A DNA stretch of 64,000 nt, taken from the NCBI GenBank assembly GCA_030765065.1, contig CM060989.1:33037501-33101500 (forward strand), given 5' to 3'. Below are positions 1 through 12,290 of this stretch, one piece after another; the first letter of the stretch is position 1, and each line of letters opens with the position of its first letter. This DNA comes from Deroplatys truncata. Lineage: Eukaryota; Arthropoda; Insecta; Mantodea; Mantidae. Made by a program: the position numbers and the translations under genes. The notes under the pieces are model-generated. The model saw nothing but the letters and a program-made list of their open reading frames with translations, did not search any database and had not been told where the DNA came from.

Positions 1-1738
1 AAATTAAAAAAAGGTCTGTGTTTGTGTCTATGAACACCATGACTCAAAAACAAAAAGTTGGATAAGTACCAAACATATTGTTTAAATTCAGTATGTTCCA
101 AAGATGCCACACTTGAATTTTCAAGAAAATCCCCGGACCACAAACTACCCTTCATATGGAAACTTTTTCGAACTTTTTTTTCTAAAAAATCCCTGTAATG
201 TTTTTGATTAAAATGCCATATATTAAAGATATTTATATGGCATTTGTGAAGTCCTCTTCATTCAAAATTTTGTATAATATTGTATATGACTGGTAACCGT
301 TAAGTGGTATACATAAAACGTATTACAAAAATTGTAGATCTCTTTAAAACACAATTTATTTCAAATAACTTCTTTGTGGCATCAGCCGTTTCCAACATAT
401 TCGTCATGAATAGTTCGAATTGTTCAATACTTATTCTTTTGAAGTCTTGTCGATTTTCAGTTGTTTCTCGCGATGTCATGGAAACAGTATGGAATTTTAA
501 GGCCAGCATATAGCGTCCAGTTCTTAAACATTTGACTATCGCTGTTCTCTTTGTATTTGTAAAAAAATGTGTAATGCAGATATTTCCGGAAAGACTTAGA
601 GAAAATACAGAAAGTCATGTGAATGTAATACATCAGATTTTTACTTTCTCTACTATGTATAGTAAGTAGGGGAAGTATTGTATTCCACCCAAAAATTCGA
701 TACCGAGATTTCACCGGAAATATAGGTTTTGAGACCTCCTGAATCGAAAAAAAGCATTTTTGGAAACATGTCCGTGTGTGTGTGTCTCTGAACAGCATAA
801 CTCAGAAACGAACAGTCGGATAAACAGCAAACTTGGTATTTAGGTTCAGTATTTTAATTTTCTCAAAAATGGCTCTAACGATTTTTTATTAAAATATCAT
901 ACGTGTAAGATATTTTCATGACAAATGAAATGCATATCTCGAATTTTCTGGGAATGTCTCCAAAAGTATAATTCATTGTGAACGACTTTTGCATAACTGG
1001 TAAACCATAAGAGATAGACAAAATTTTACTACACAAAAAATGTAGATCGCGTTAAAATACACAATTTGTCATATACATTTTTTCTTTGTTGAGTGAACCA
1101 TTTTCGAGACATTGCTTGTTATTCCCTTAAATTTTCCAATACTTATACTTTTTCTCAAATTTGTTATTCATTTTTTTTGTCCTGGTAATGCAAAGAGAAT
1201 GGAATATTCCACATAGCAACCAGCTCTTAAAATATTTGACTATCGCTTAAAGCCTAGCAATTCCCCTTGCATCTACAAGAAAATTAGCAATAAGATTGAC
1301 ATCTCGATATCTCGATTAACATGAAGCATATGGGGAATAAGAGTTTGTAAAAATAGTTTGTACAAGAGTAGAAAAAGTCATATGAGTGTAACACAGATTT
1401 TTTGTCTTAGATATGCAAAGAGTATTAATCTGTGGTAAAGAGAATGGTGCTGCACCTAGCAACCAGCTATTAAGAGATATGTCTATGCTTAAAAGCTACT
1501 GTATTTCTATATTGCCCTTGCAAATACAAAACAAGGGGAACATACTACGCCTTAAGCGATAGTCAAATATTTTTAGAACTGGTCGCTATGTGTAAAATGT
1601 AATTCTCTTTGCATGTCAAAAGATCGTTTCTGCAAATGTTTATCTCGATTAACATGAAGCATATGGAGAATAAGGGTTTGTAAAAATAGTTTTTACAAGA
1701 GTAGAGAAAGTCATGTGAGTGTAACCCATCAGATTTTT
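1..1738 (+). repeat. R-element copies: two partial copies plus a 3'-end fragment
   Basis: At least three pieces of the dispersed R element lie head to tail: 1-643 (cut by the window edge, a diverged form), 644-1403, and 1404-1738 (3' part only). Each ends in a variant of 'GTGAGTGTAACACATCAGA' followed by Ts. The second starts ACTTTCTCTACTATGTATAG. The short reading frames here (for example 457-798) are translations of the repeat and recur in every copy, so I do not call them genes. Confidence 0.85.
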
Positions 1739-2325
1739 CACTCAGTATTAAAATATTATTTTAATGTCTCATAACAATAATTACTGTTAAAGAAGGAATC
1801 TCTGTATTGTTGCAGTGACAGAGGAGAATCCCCGTGTCGCGTGCAAGTCACGGCCAAACGCATACATACGTACTCTCCCCAGGTGGAGGGGGGAAACCTT
1901 ATAAAGTGGGAAGAGAGGCAGTTAATGTGCAGTGCCGTGGCAGGAACATGGTTCAAGGTAGGTGTTGTAGTGCGTAAACTCAAAAGTGCTTCGTAATTAC
2001 TGTAAAGAAAAGTTCGTTTCAATTATTACTGGCCAAGATTGTAGGAGAGACCATGGACGGCTCTAGTAACCACGAGTGCTACGATTTATCTGATTCTTGG
2101 TGAAACACATTTGTTTACTTCAAGTACATGATTGTGTTGCCCACGTTTAAGGTATGTTGAAGTATAGAAGGTCAGCAACACAGAATGTGTGTATTCGTAT
2201 CTATTTCCTTGCCTATTACATCTAGCAATGAGGATTCAAAAAACAGTGCTTTGTTTGGCCATCAAAGTATTTAAATGTACCTAGATATTAAAAGCAAACA
2301 CAGGTCTACCTCTAGTACGAATTGT
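1739..2325. other. Unassigned stretch between repeats
   Basis: About 590 bp with no recognisable gene or element. An open frame of 88 codons on the minus strand (1756-2022) resembles nothing I know and has no supporting features. Confidence 0.4.
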
Positions 2326-3217
2326 ACTCCACTCAACATTTCCATATCCCGGAAATATATCTTTTGAGGGCCACTGTATAAAAGAAATGTTTTTTTAGAA
2401 TAAAAGTTGATCAAATATCAAACTTTTTATTTAAGTTCAGAATCTTCCAAAATGTGATACGAAAATTTTCAAGAAAGTCCCAACATCCCCAACTACCCCT
2501 TACTGGAAATTTGTGGATATTTTTTACTTTCTCTACTACGTATGGTAAGTAGGAGAAGTATTGCATTCCACCCAAAAATTCGACACCGAAATTTCACCGG
2601 AAATACATGTTTTGGGGTGCCATGAATCCAAATATCGCATAGATACCAAACTTGTTATTTGAGTTTAGTATCTTCCAAGGATGCGACACGAAGATTTTCA
2701 AGAAAATTTCCCCACCCCATACTACCCTTTACATGGAAGATTTTTCGAAAAGTTTGATTTTCTCAAAACTAGCCCTCACGATTTTGATTAATATATCATT
2801 ATGTTTAAGATATTTTTATGGTAAATGAAATGTATATCTTGAATTTTCTGGGAATGTCCCAAAAGTCTTTTTTCTGAATGACTTCTGCATAACTGGTAAA
2901 CCGTAAGAGATAGACAAAGTTTTTCTACACAAAACATGTAGAGTTCGTTAAAACACACAATTTATGTCATATACATTTTTTTATGTCCTGGACATGCAAA
3001 GAGAATGGAATACTCCACATAGCAACCAGCTCTTAAAATATTTGACTATCGCTTAAAGCCTACCATATTCCCCTTGCACCTACAAGAAAATTAGCAATAA
3101 GATAGTTTATGCAAATGTTTATCTCTATTAACATGAAGTAGACCGAGAACAAGCATTCTTATAAATAGTTTATACAAGAGAGAGAAAGCCATGTGAGTGT
3201 AACACATCAGATTTTTT
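2326..3217 (+). repeat. R-element copies (diverged fragment, then near-complete copy)
   Basis: 2326-2520 matches the first part of the R element at low identity. 2526-3217 runs from ACTTTCTCTACTACGTATGG to CACATCAGA with internal deletions; the (GT)n segment is missing from this copy. Confidence 0.8.
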
Positions 3218-3520
3218 ATATTCCATTTATATGCCGTCTTTAACATCTAAAGGTCATATCGGCGGCTTTTTACCTTTATAACAATTGCTCAACTGCAATA
3301 ATCCTCACTTGCTTAGGGTGGTGTTAATCTTTGGGTTCGTATTGCTCTTGGTTATTACATTAAACCGACGCACATATTCACATTCTCTTTCATACTTCCA
3401 GACTCTCTTACGATTCGGAGTAATCTGGCTAAAGTAAAATGCCCAACCTCCAGCCGGGAATCGAACCCGGGACCTCTGGATATGAAGGCTATATTCTAAT
3501 TACCAGACCACAGAGACAGT
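3218..3520 (-). repeat. tRNA-derived SINE (family C), minus strand
   Basis: Read on the minus strand, 3518-3450 looks like a tRNA: CTCTGTGGTCTGGTAAT (A-box-like) and GGTCCCGGGTTCGATTCCC (B box). The body that follows contains GGAAGTATGAAAGAGAATG, which recurs at 27740-27885 and in part at 45226-45365. The right half, to about 3236, is less certain. Confidence 0.65.
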
Positions 3521-6500
3521 ATTTTTCGATATTTTTGATTTTCTCAATAATAGCTCTAGCGATTTTGATTAAAATATCATAATTAAATATATTTACATGA
3601 CAAATAAAATGTACATCTTGAATTTTCTGGAAATAGCGCTTGAAGTGCTCTTCACTGGCAAACCGAAGGAGATAGACAAAATCTTACTACACAAAAAAGT
3701 AGATCTGGTTAAAGCTCACAGTTTATGTCAAATAAGTGTTTGTGTCTTTAACCATTTCGAGACATTCTTTAGTTGTTTCAATTTCCTAATACTGACATTG
3801 TTTTCGAATGGTAAGTCGCTATTCATTTCTTTTTACTTTCTCTATCACGTACACAGTAGATAGAGAAGGTATTGCATTCCAACCAAAATTTATATGTTGA
3901 GATTTCACAGGAAACACATCTTTGAGACCCCCTAATCGAAAAAAAACATTTTTAAAAAATCTCTGTGTGTGTGTGTCTTTGAACAGCGTAACTCAAAAAC
4001 GAAAAGTTGGATAAATACCAAACTTAGTATTTCGGTTCTGTACCTCAAAGATGCGACACAAATATTTTCAATAAAAGCTCCCAACCCCAAATGACACAAA
4101 CGATTTTGATTAACATACCATGTATTAAAGATATTTACATGACAAATAAAATGTATTATTAAATTTTCTGGGAATAGCATGTGAAGTCTTCTTTCGGAAG
4201 GAATTTTGTATAATCTTGTATAACTGCTAAGTGCTAAGTGATAGACAAAAACGTACTGTCAATTTTAAGGCCAGCGTATAGCATCCAGTTCTTAAACATT
4301 TGACTATCACTGTTCCCTTTGTATCTATAACCAAATGTATAATGTAGCTATTTGTGCAAAGGTTTGTTTAGATTAAAATGAAGTAGATAGAAGATAAACT
4401 TTCGTAAGAATGATTAATATAGCGAGTAATAAGCAATGGAGAGTAGAGAAAGATCAATCTTTTTTTCTTCCCCCCCCCCATGCAGTCGTGCAAGGAGCAT
4501 GGTATTACAAAAGCTCACACAGCGTTCCACATTTTAAACAATCTAACTGACGTTTTAGTGTATTCTTCTTATATCTACCACGAAATATGTAATAAAAGTT
4601 TCTCTCTTAACAAGAAGTAGATAAAGAAATAAGGATATTTATGAATAGTTTAGAGTGAGTAGAGAAAGTAATGTGAACGCAAAACAACAAATGTTTACTT
4701 TATCTACGTACCATAACCCTGTAGGTATAGAAAGTATTGCAGTCCACACAAAAATAAGAGTTCAATATACAGAGTTCCCAGACATATATATGTTGACGTC
4801 CCCTGCATCTGAGAAAGCATTTTTAGAATAAGGTTCAACATAACCCAAAAACGAAAGGTCCATAAACACTAAAATTGGTATCTAAGTTCAGCATCTTCCA
4901 AGGATGTAACGCGAAGATTTTCAAGAAAATCCTGCAACTCAAATTACTCTTTACATAGAAACATTTTCGATATTTTTTATTTTCATGATAAATGAAACGT
5001 ATATCTCGAATTTTCTGGGAATGTCTCCAAAAATATTCCTCATTGTGAACGACTTTTGCATAACTGGTAAACCATAAGAGATAGACAAAATTTTACTACA
5101 CAAAAAATGTAGATCGCGTTAAAATACACAATTTATGTTATATACATTTTTTGTTGGGTGAACCATTTTCGAGATATTGCTTGTTATTCCCTTAAATTTT
5201 CCAATACTTATACTTTTTCTCAAATTCGTTATTCATTTTTTCAATTTCTCTACTACGTAGGGGAAGTATTGTATTCCACCCAAAAATTCGATACCGAGAT
5301 TTCACTGGAAATACATGTTTTGAGACCCCCTGAATCCAAAAAAAAGTATTTTTGGAAACATGTCCGTGTGTGTGTGTGTGTGTCTGTCTGTGAACAGCGT
5401 TACTCAGAAACGAACAGTCGGATAAACACCAAACTTGGTATTTAGGTTCAGTATCTTCCAGAGATGCGACACGAAGGTTTCCAAGAAAATCCCCCACCCC
5501 AGATTACCTTTTACATTGAACATTTTTCGAACATTTTAAATTTCTCAAAAATGGCTGTAACGATTTTGATTAAAATATCATATGTTTAAGATATTTTTAT
5601 GGCAAATGAAACGTATATCTTGAATTTTCTAGGAATAGTCTGTGAAATCATCATTCGGAAGGAATTTTGTATAACTTTGTAGTTATCCATTACTATTGAT
5701 TTGAATTTTTCAATTTTTTTTGTCGTGTTTACTTTCTCTACCACAACTTTGTAAATAAAGAAGGCGTTGCCTTCCATCCAAATTTTCCATTTCGAGATTC
5801 ACCGAATTGCATGTTTTGAGGCAGCTGAATCCAAAAATGTCAGTAAAAGGACTGTGTGTGTGTGTGTGTGTGAACAGCATAATACTCAAACAAAATGTTT
5901 TATGAATACCAAAATTGGTATCTAAGTACAGTATCTTCCAAGGATGCGACTCGAATATTTTCAAAAAAAATCCACTCATTCTAAACTTCCCTTTAGCTAG
6001 AAAGATTTTCGATATTTTTTATTTTCTCAAAAGTGCTTTTAATGATTTTGTTTAAAGTATTTTATAGTTAGGATGTTTATGTGATAAATAAAATGTATGT
6101 TTTGAATTTTGTGGTAATAGCCTTCATTCAAAAGGAATTTTGTATAACCTGTAAACCATGATATAAATAAAAGGTGCAAGCATTTTGAATAACACAATTT
6201 ATTTTAAATTACGTTTTCGTGGCATTAGCCATTTTGGAGATATTCCTTATTATTTATTTGCATTTTTGAATAGGTACTTATTTTTTTAAGTAGCTTTTCA
6301 CGGTGTTATATAAAGAGTATGGAATTTAAAGGCCAGCATATAGTACCCCGGTTTTTAAACATGTTTCCTCCTTCACCATCGTAGCTTCAACGAAATGTAC
6401 AATGAAACTATTTCTTCAAAGGTTTTATCACGATTAACATGAAGTAATTACAAAAATAAACCTTCGTAAAAATTGTTTGTAGAAGCTATATAAAAATAAA

Positions 6501-6545
6501 CGATAGAAGATGGAGAAAGTTATGTGAATGTAACACAAACTTTTA
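3521..6545 (+). repeat. Array of R-element copies, diverged subfamilies
   Basis: Consecutive partial copies in the same orientation: 3521-3830 (internal), 3835-4462, about 4480-4690 (3' end), 4696-5235, 5241-5730 and 5731-6541. Starts are marked by ACTTTCTCTAYCA-type motifs and ends by GTAGAGAAAGT..GTGAATGTAACAC. A subfamily with 'AAGGCCAGCATATAG' in the 3' half (also in 1-643) is mixed with the commoner one. The nested starts inside other copies suggest repeated insertion into older copies. Confidence 0.75.
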
Positions 6546-7032
6546 TTTATATACCGCGCACCTAGCATCTCTGATTTAATTTTATTTACCTACGGAAGTA
6601 AATGAATTATCTATTATAATAATAGAAAGTAATATGTTTTAGAAAGCATAACCAAACTAAAAATAATTACAAGCGGAACTTCCGCCTTTATGCTTCTTAA
6701 TTTATCATTATAAATAGATAATATTATAGTCATAATAATAAGCTGTAATGTCTTCCGTATCTAATAATACGAAGGGCTGACTTCGAAGTTGGGTGAAACG
6801 AATTGCCTGGTTAATGCTCTCTGCCTTATACAAATGCAGAATAACTCTTTGTATTCCGGAATCATCTGAACATTTATTAACCCTATCTGTTGCCTATGTA
6901 ATGCTAAATTGTTACGAGAGAATTAACATAAGAAATTAAAGAAGTATTGCATTCATTATTGCTACTTAGAAATATATACCATAAGTGAGCAAATTATGCA
7001 GATTAATTAGCTGTATACTGAAATTTAAAAAA
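6546..7032. other. AT-rich stretch without recognisable feature
   Basis: Nothing supported. Contains TTATAATAATAG-type self-complementary runs that could belong to an old MITE, but no paired ends were found. Confidence 0.4.
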
Positions 7033-8612
7033 ATTCTTGTGTTACATTCACATGACTTTTCTCAACCCTCTATCGTTTATTAGTGGATATACAAAATATT
7101 CTTACAACAGTGTATTTCTAAATCTACATCATTTTAGTCCAGATAAACCTTTGCAGAAACAGGAACATTACACATTTCGTTATAGATACAAAGGGAGGAA
7201 CAGCAAGTCAAATGTTTAAGAACTGGACGCTATATGCTGGCCTTAAAATTCCATACGCTTTTCATGACATCACGAGAAACAACTGAAAATCGACAGGACT
7301 TCAAAAGAAACAAATTTGAACAATTCGAACCATTAATAACGGATATCTCGGAAATGGCTTATGGCACAAAAATACTTCTTTGAAATAAATTGTGTGTTTT
7401 AAAGAGATCTACACATTTTTGTGTAGTACGTCTTCGTCTATCGCTTTACGTTTACCTGTTGTACAAGATAGTACAAAATTCCTTCCGAATGAATAGAACT
7501 TCACAGGCTATTTCCAGAAAATTCAAATATACATTTTATTTGTCATGTGAATATCTTGGTATTTTAATCAAAATCCTTAGAGCTATTATTTAAAAGGTTC
7601 AAAAGTTTCGAAAAAATGTTCCATTTAAAGGATAGTTTGGGGTGGAGGCGATTTTCTTGAAAATCTTCGTGCCGCATCTTTAAAAGGTACTGAACCTAAA
7701 TACCAAATTTGGTATTTACCCTACTTTTTACTTTCTCTAATACGTATAGTGAGAAGGGGAAGTAATGCATTCCACACAAAATATTCGATATCGGGATTTT
7801 ACCGAAAATACATGTTTTGAGGCCGCACTGAATAAATAAAAAAAAAGGATTTTTAGAAAAAGGTCCGTGTGTGTGTGTCTGTGAACAGTATAACCTAAAA
7901 ACGAAAAGCCGGATAAATAACAAACTTGGTATTTACATTCAGTATCTTTCAAAGATGCGATGCGAGGAATTTCAAGAAAATCCCTGCACCCCAGATTACC
8001 CTTTACGTGGAACATTTTTCCAAAATTCTGATTTTCTCAAAAATGACTAACGATTTTGATTAAAATACCATATGTTTAAGATATTCTATGGCAAATGAAA
8101 TGTATATCTTGAATTTTCTGGGAATGTCCCCAAAAGTCCCCTTCATTCTGAATAGCTTTTGGATAACTGATAAACCGTAAGAGATAGATAAAATGTTTAT
8201 ACACAAAAAATGTAGATCTCGTTAAAGAAATAATTTATGCCATATACATGTTTTTAATTTTCCAATATTTATACTTTTTCTCAAATGGGAATTCGTAGTT
8301 CGTTTTTTTATATCCTGTGCTTGCAAAGAGAATGGAATGCTTCACATAGCAACCAGCTCTTAAAACATTTGACTATCGCTTAAAGCCTACCATATTCCCC
8401 TTGCATCTACAAGAAAATTGCAATAAGAGTGCAACATATCAGATTTTTGTTTTTGAGTTATGCTGTTCACACAAACACTCACATGGACCTTTTTCAATGC
8501 TTTTTTTTAATTTAAGGGGCCTCAAAACATGTATTTCTGGTGAAATCTCGATATCGAATTTTTGGGTGGAATTCGATACCTTCTCTATTTACTGCGTACT
8601 TGGTAGAAAGCA
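7033..8612. repeat. R-element copies in both orientations
   Basis: 7033-7721 is a minus-orientation copy lacking its far end. 7730-8448 is a plus copy with a deletion before the 3' end. 8450-8612 is the first 160 bp of a minus copy. The three share the phrase 'GTGTGTGTGTCTGTGAACAG' or its complement. Confidence 0.8.
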
Positions 8613-9214
8613 AAAGTTCTGAAGAAAAATAAGATAGTTTTAGTACCTCACAGTAGGAAGCTGCGTTTTAAACTTGTATGGAAACCTTCGGGGCACACTA
8701 GTAATTTAGTGAGAACCGTTTTATCTCTGTGTTTAAACAGGTTTGCTTATCATAGGAAGTTGCCTTGTTCCATTTTAAGTTCGTGCATTTGAAGTATTCT
8801 CAAAGGCATAAAACAACCGCGCGAGACTCGCACGTTAGAAGTGAAACTTCTTAGATTCCAGCATTTGTTGACAATTTTGTTATTTCAGGATTAAGAAATG
8901 GTTATGTGGAATATGATTGAAGAAAGGCTCGCTTAATGAACTAAAATCTTGATTTTATTCATCAATTTGCATTAATTCATACTCTTAAGAGAGCAATTGT
9001 GGGTTTATGATAGGTGAAATATTGATTCTCTCTCTCTTTCTTAACTGTCGTGTACTATTGCAACAGTACTGTTGCATTGAAACCGGATCTTCTACTTCGT
9101 GCCGTGCAGTTGGCATTAGGGTGCCGTCCAGTCTAACCGCCGCTCTCATATAGAAACGCGGGCAGTTAGCCTTCTAGGTCTCATCCCTGTAACCACCTAA
9201 TCGTCACTTTGTGC
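8613..9214. other. Unassigned stretch
   Basis: About 600 bp without a recognised feature. A short CT run (TCTCTCTCTCTTTC) lies near 9028-9044. The last 100 bp may be the 5' flank of the transposon remnant that follows. Confidence 0.35.
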
Positions 9215-9706
9215 TTTCCTGTTGTTAGAGCGTTTCGAAATGTTCAAACAATCGAACGACCTCCTCGACTATGAAGTCAGATCAGTGATCCGTTTTTTGA
9301 ATGCAAGAAACGTCTGAGGTTTATGGGGAAACAATAATGACTGACAATGCCCGGCCACACACAGCCAAACAAACTTGAGATCTGATCGCATGATTTGGTT
9401 GGGAACAATTTGACCACCCTCCCTACAGTCCGGATTTGGCACCAAGCGATTTTCATTTGTTTCTTCATCTGAAGAAATTCCTTGGTGGAAAATATTTCAA
9501 CGACGATTATGTGAAACAAGAACCGTGGACTTGGCTTTCATCACAGGCGGCATCATTCTTTGACGAAGGTATACAAAAACTGGATTCCCGTGACGACAAG
9601 TGCCTGAATAACGGCGGTGACATGTGGAGAAGTAATGTAAGGTTTGGAAAATAATGTTCTGTTATCTTTTAAAAACTTATCGGTGCTTAATTTAAAAACT
9701 GCCTCG
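9215..9706 (+). pseudogene. Mariner-like transposase remnant with large internal deletion
   Basis: The N-terminal motif YEVRSVIRFLNARNV (from about 9269) is followed within about 50 bp by the catalytic block DNARPHTAKQT and, after a stop, HPPYSPDLAPSDFHLFLHLKKFLGG (9412-9485), then the family's C-terminus. The helix-turn-helix remainder and the first catalytic Asp region are missing. The right end reads GCCTCGTA (9701-9708), a mariner-type terminus with TA. I found no matching left end. Confidence 0.7.
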
Positions 9707-9785
9707 TATAAACTCCATATAATTTGGTATGTATGATTTTATATTTTATTATTAATTATGGACAAAATCTTAAGCCCATTTTTTT

Positions 9786-9923
9786 ACTTTCTGTACTACG
9801 TATAGTAAGTAGGGGAAGTATTGTAATCCACCCAAAAATTCGATACCGAGATTTCACCGGAAATATATGTTTTGAAACCCCCTGAATCCAAAAAAGTATT
9901 TTAGAAACATGTCCGTGTGTGTG

Positions 9924-10001
<78 letters not shown>

Positions 10002-10632
10002 TGTGAACAGCATAACTCAGAAACGAACAGTCGGATAAACACCAAACTTGGTATTTAGGTTCAGTATCTTCCAGAGATGCGACACGAAGGTTTACAAGAA
10101 AATCCCCCCACCCCAGAGTACCCTTTACATGGAAGATTTTTCGAAAATTTTAATTTTCTCAAAAATGGCTCTAACGATTTTGATTAAAATATCACATGTT
10201 TAAGATATTTTCATGACAAATAAAATGTATATCTTGAATTTTCTGGGAATTCCACCAAAAGTATTCTTCATTGTGATCGACCTTTATATAACTGGTAAAC
10301 CATAAGAGCATATCCATTTTTTTGCTGAGTGAACCATTTTCGAGATATTGCTTGTTATTCCCTTAAATTTTTCAATACTTATACTTTTTCTCAAATTCGT
10401 TATTCATTTTTTTGTCCTGGTAATACAAAGAGAATGGTATACTCACATAGCAACCAGGTCTTAAAACATTTGACTATCGCTTAAAGCCTACCAATTCCCC
10501 TTGCATCTACAAGAAAATTAGCAATAAGATTAACACCTCGATATCTCGATTAACATGAATATGGAGAATAAGCGTTTGTAAAAATAGTTTGTACAAAAGT
10601 AGAGAAAGTCATGTGAGTGTAGCACATTAGAT
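9786..10632 (+). repeat. R-element copy with expanded (GT)n
   Basis: Near-complete plus copy from ACTTTCTGTACTACGTATAG to CACATTAGA. Its internal GT tract covers about 9914-10002, by far the longest in the window. The 85-codon minus frame full of His-Thr here is only the translation of (CA)n. Confidence 0.88.
9914..10002. repeat. (GT)n microsatellite, about 40 units
   Basis: Nearly uninterrupted GT dinucleotides at the place where other R copies have 4-12 units, flanked by CATGTCC and CTGTGAACAGC. Confidence 0.95.
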
Positions 10633-10639
10633 TTTTTTT

Positions 10640-10860
10640 TCATATGGTGCGCACATACACGCGGATTTTTTTTTTTTTTTTTTTGAAAATGCCTTTCTGT
10701 TTTATTGAGGAAGTCTCGAAACATATATTTCCGTTGAAATCTCGTTGTCGAATTTTGGGATGAAGTAAAATCCTTCCTCTACTTATTACAGGTAGTACGC
10801 AACAAGCTTTTGTAAAAAATATTTTGTAATAAGTGGTAGAGAAAATGAATGTAACATTAA
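10640..10860 (-). repeat. R-element fragment, minus orientation, rearranged
   Basis: Contains the complement of the R start region (CGAAACATATATTTCCGTTG, CTCTACTTATTAC) next to a 3'-end-like piece (GTAGAGAAAATGAATGTAAC), with a T16 run at about 10668. Confidence 0.6.
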
Positions 10861-11400
10861 GTTTAATTTTACTGGTGCGATTTACATTTCCTTCCTGCCT
10901 TGCTATTTAATTACAGTGGTTTCTGCCATGAGAAGTGGAGATATCGTTAGAGATGCTGACGTAACGACGATGCCTAAATAAAGCTATTTTCTCATCAAAA
11001 ACATACCTCGCAGCAAATTCACAAGGGTAATTATATAAAATTTCACTGTATGAGAGAAATATACTTTCTACCGTTGTTATTGTCACGGGGCGTACACAGA
11101 GCTTCTGGTCACAGTTCTGTCTCCTGAGAGTGGGTCATCTAGCACAATGCAGAGTTGTGTAGTAATGAGAAAAACAAACTTGGGTTGTTTCTTTTGTTGA
11201 AGTATGTCGAAATATTGTGTGTAACTAATGGGAATCCAACCGATATACTTGGCTGAAAATGTACCTTAATTAAAGTAAAATAACACCCTATATCTTCCTT
11301 GTAGATTAGGAGCCCTTAATTCCCTTTTGACATTAATAGAGCTTGCTACAGATAATATCCCATTGGCACTGAAATATGAATACAATGTGATCTTTTAGTC
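10861..11400. other. Unassigned stretch
   Basis: No recognisable gene or element. Confidence 0.4.
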
Positions 11401-12288
11401 CCTCCGCAGGTCAATAGCCTTCAGCACACTCCCAAAGCAGCGAGCGAAAAGGCCTCACGGTAACCTGTGTGAATTTTTCATGGTTTTTCCCTGGTCGGTA
11501 GATAAATGCTGGGGTGGTTTCTTATCTATCATGATTTCCTTTTCATCACTTCCCTTTCTGTTTCCTTCTTACATTTCAGGGTCTCGCAAGGGGTGGCTTT
11601 CGACCCTTTAGCTTCTAACGTTACTATAAGTACGCGGACCGGATATTCGATCCCCTTCCGAAGGGGAGTTGTTCGGATTGGGTTGGACTCGGCGAGGCAT
11701 TGGTTTCCAAAACCATGGGAGATTGGGTAAAAACGCCCAGGCGGGAGAGTGAGACTACCAACCTTGAGAGCTGGTAGATCGCGTGATACTTCGCTGTTGG
11801 CCCTAACGAGGCTATCATTAGTCTTCCCCTTAGGGTTGGCGCGCATATGTAGCCTATCCACTTCCATCCCTGTGTAAGCGGGGGCTGGCCTTTTTAGACT
11901 CCAGGTATTGGCCACCCCACGGGAGGGAGTGTCATCCGTTTGACGCCTTCCCCTTGCTTTCGCGCTAACTGTGCTTATAGATTTCATGGCGTATAGCGGT
12001 ATCGGACAGATGACGCGGATGCTTGTTCAAAGGAAAGAGGGCTGCTTGTTTGACAGGTGGTCTGGGCAGCTCCAGCAGTGGGACGGGCCCTCGGGCCTGG
12101 AATTGTTATGGACTTTAGCGCTTCTCTGTGATCTGTCTGCGTGCGGCCTGTAGTCCCCCGTGCTTCCTTCACTTCATCCCTTCCTCCTTGAGGGTGGTAT
12201 CTTCAATATGTCTCATGTAGGTCAGAACGCGCGAGGTATCCCCCTTCATTGTATAGCGTATACACTCCCAAAACGGTTGGTGTCAAGC
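11401..12288. other. GC-richer block of unknown origin
   Basis: 11400-12240 has clearly higher GC content than its surroundings and long overlapping open frames on both strands (longest 152 codons, minus, 11529-11987) that match no family I know. Frames on both strands in a GC-rich block are expected by chance. It may be the untranslated part of an unrecognised retroelement. It stops near the mariner at 12291. Confidence 0.35.
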
Positions 12289-12290
12289 TA

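Noticed and set aside
1..6545. CRISPR-like array because of repeated units
   Set aside because: Units are 0.5-0.9 kb, diverged and nested, the spacers are not unique short segments, and the genome is eukaryotic.
9756..10045. Histidine-threonine-rich proteins
   Set aside because: Pure translation of the (CA)n microsatellite inside an R element.
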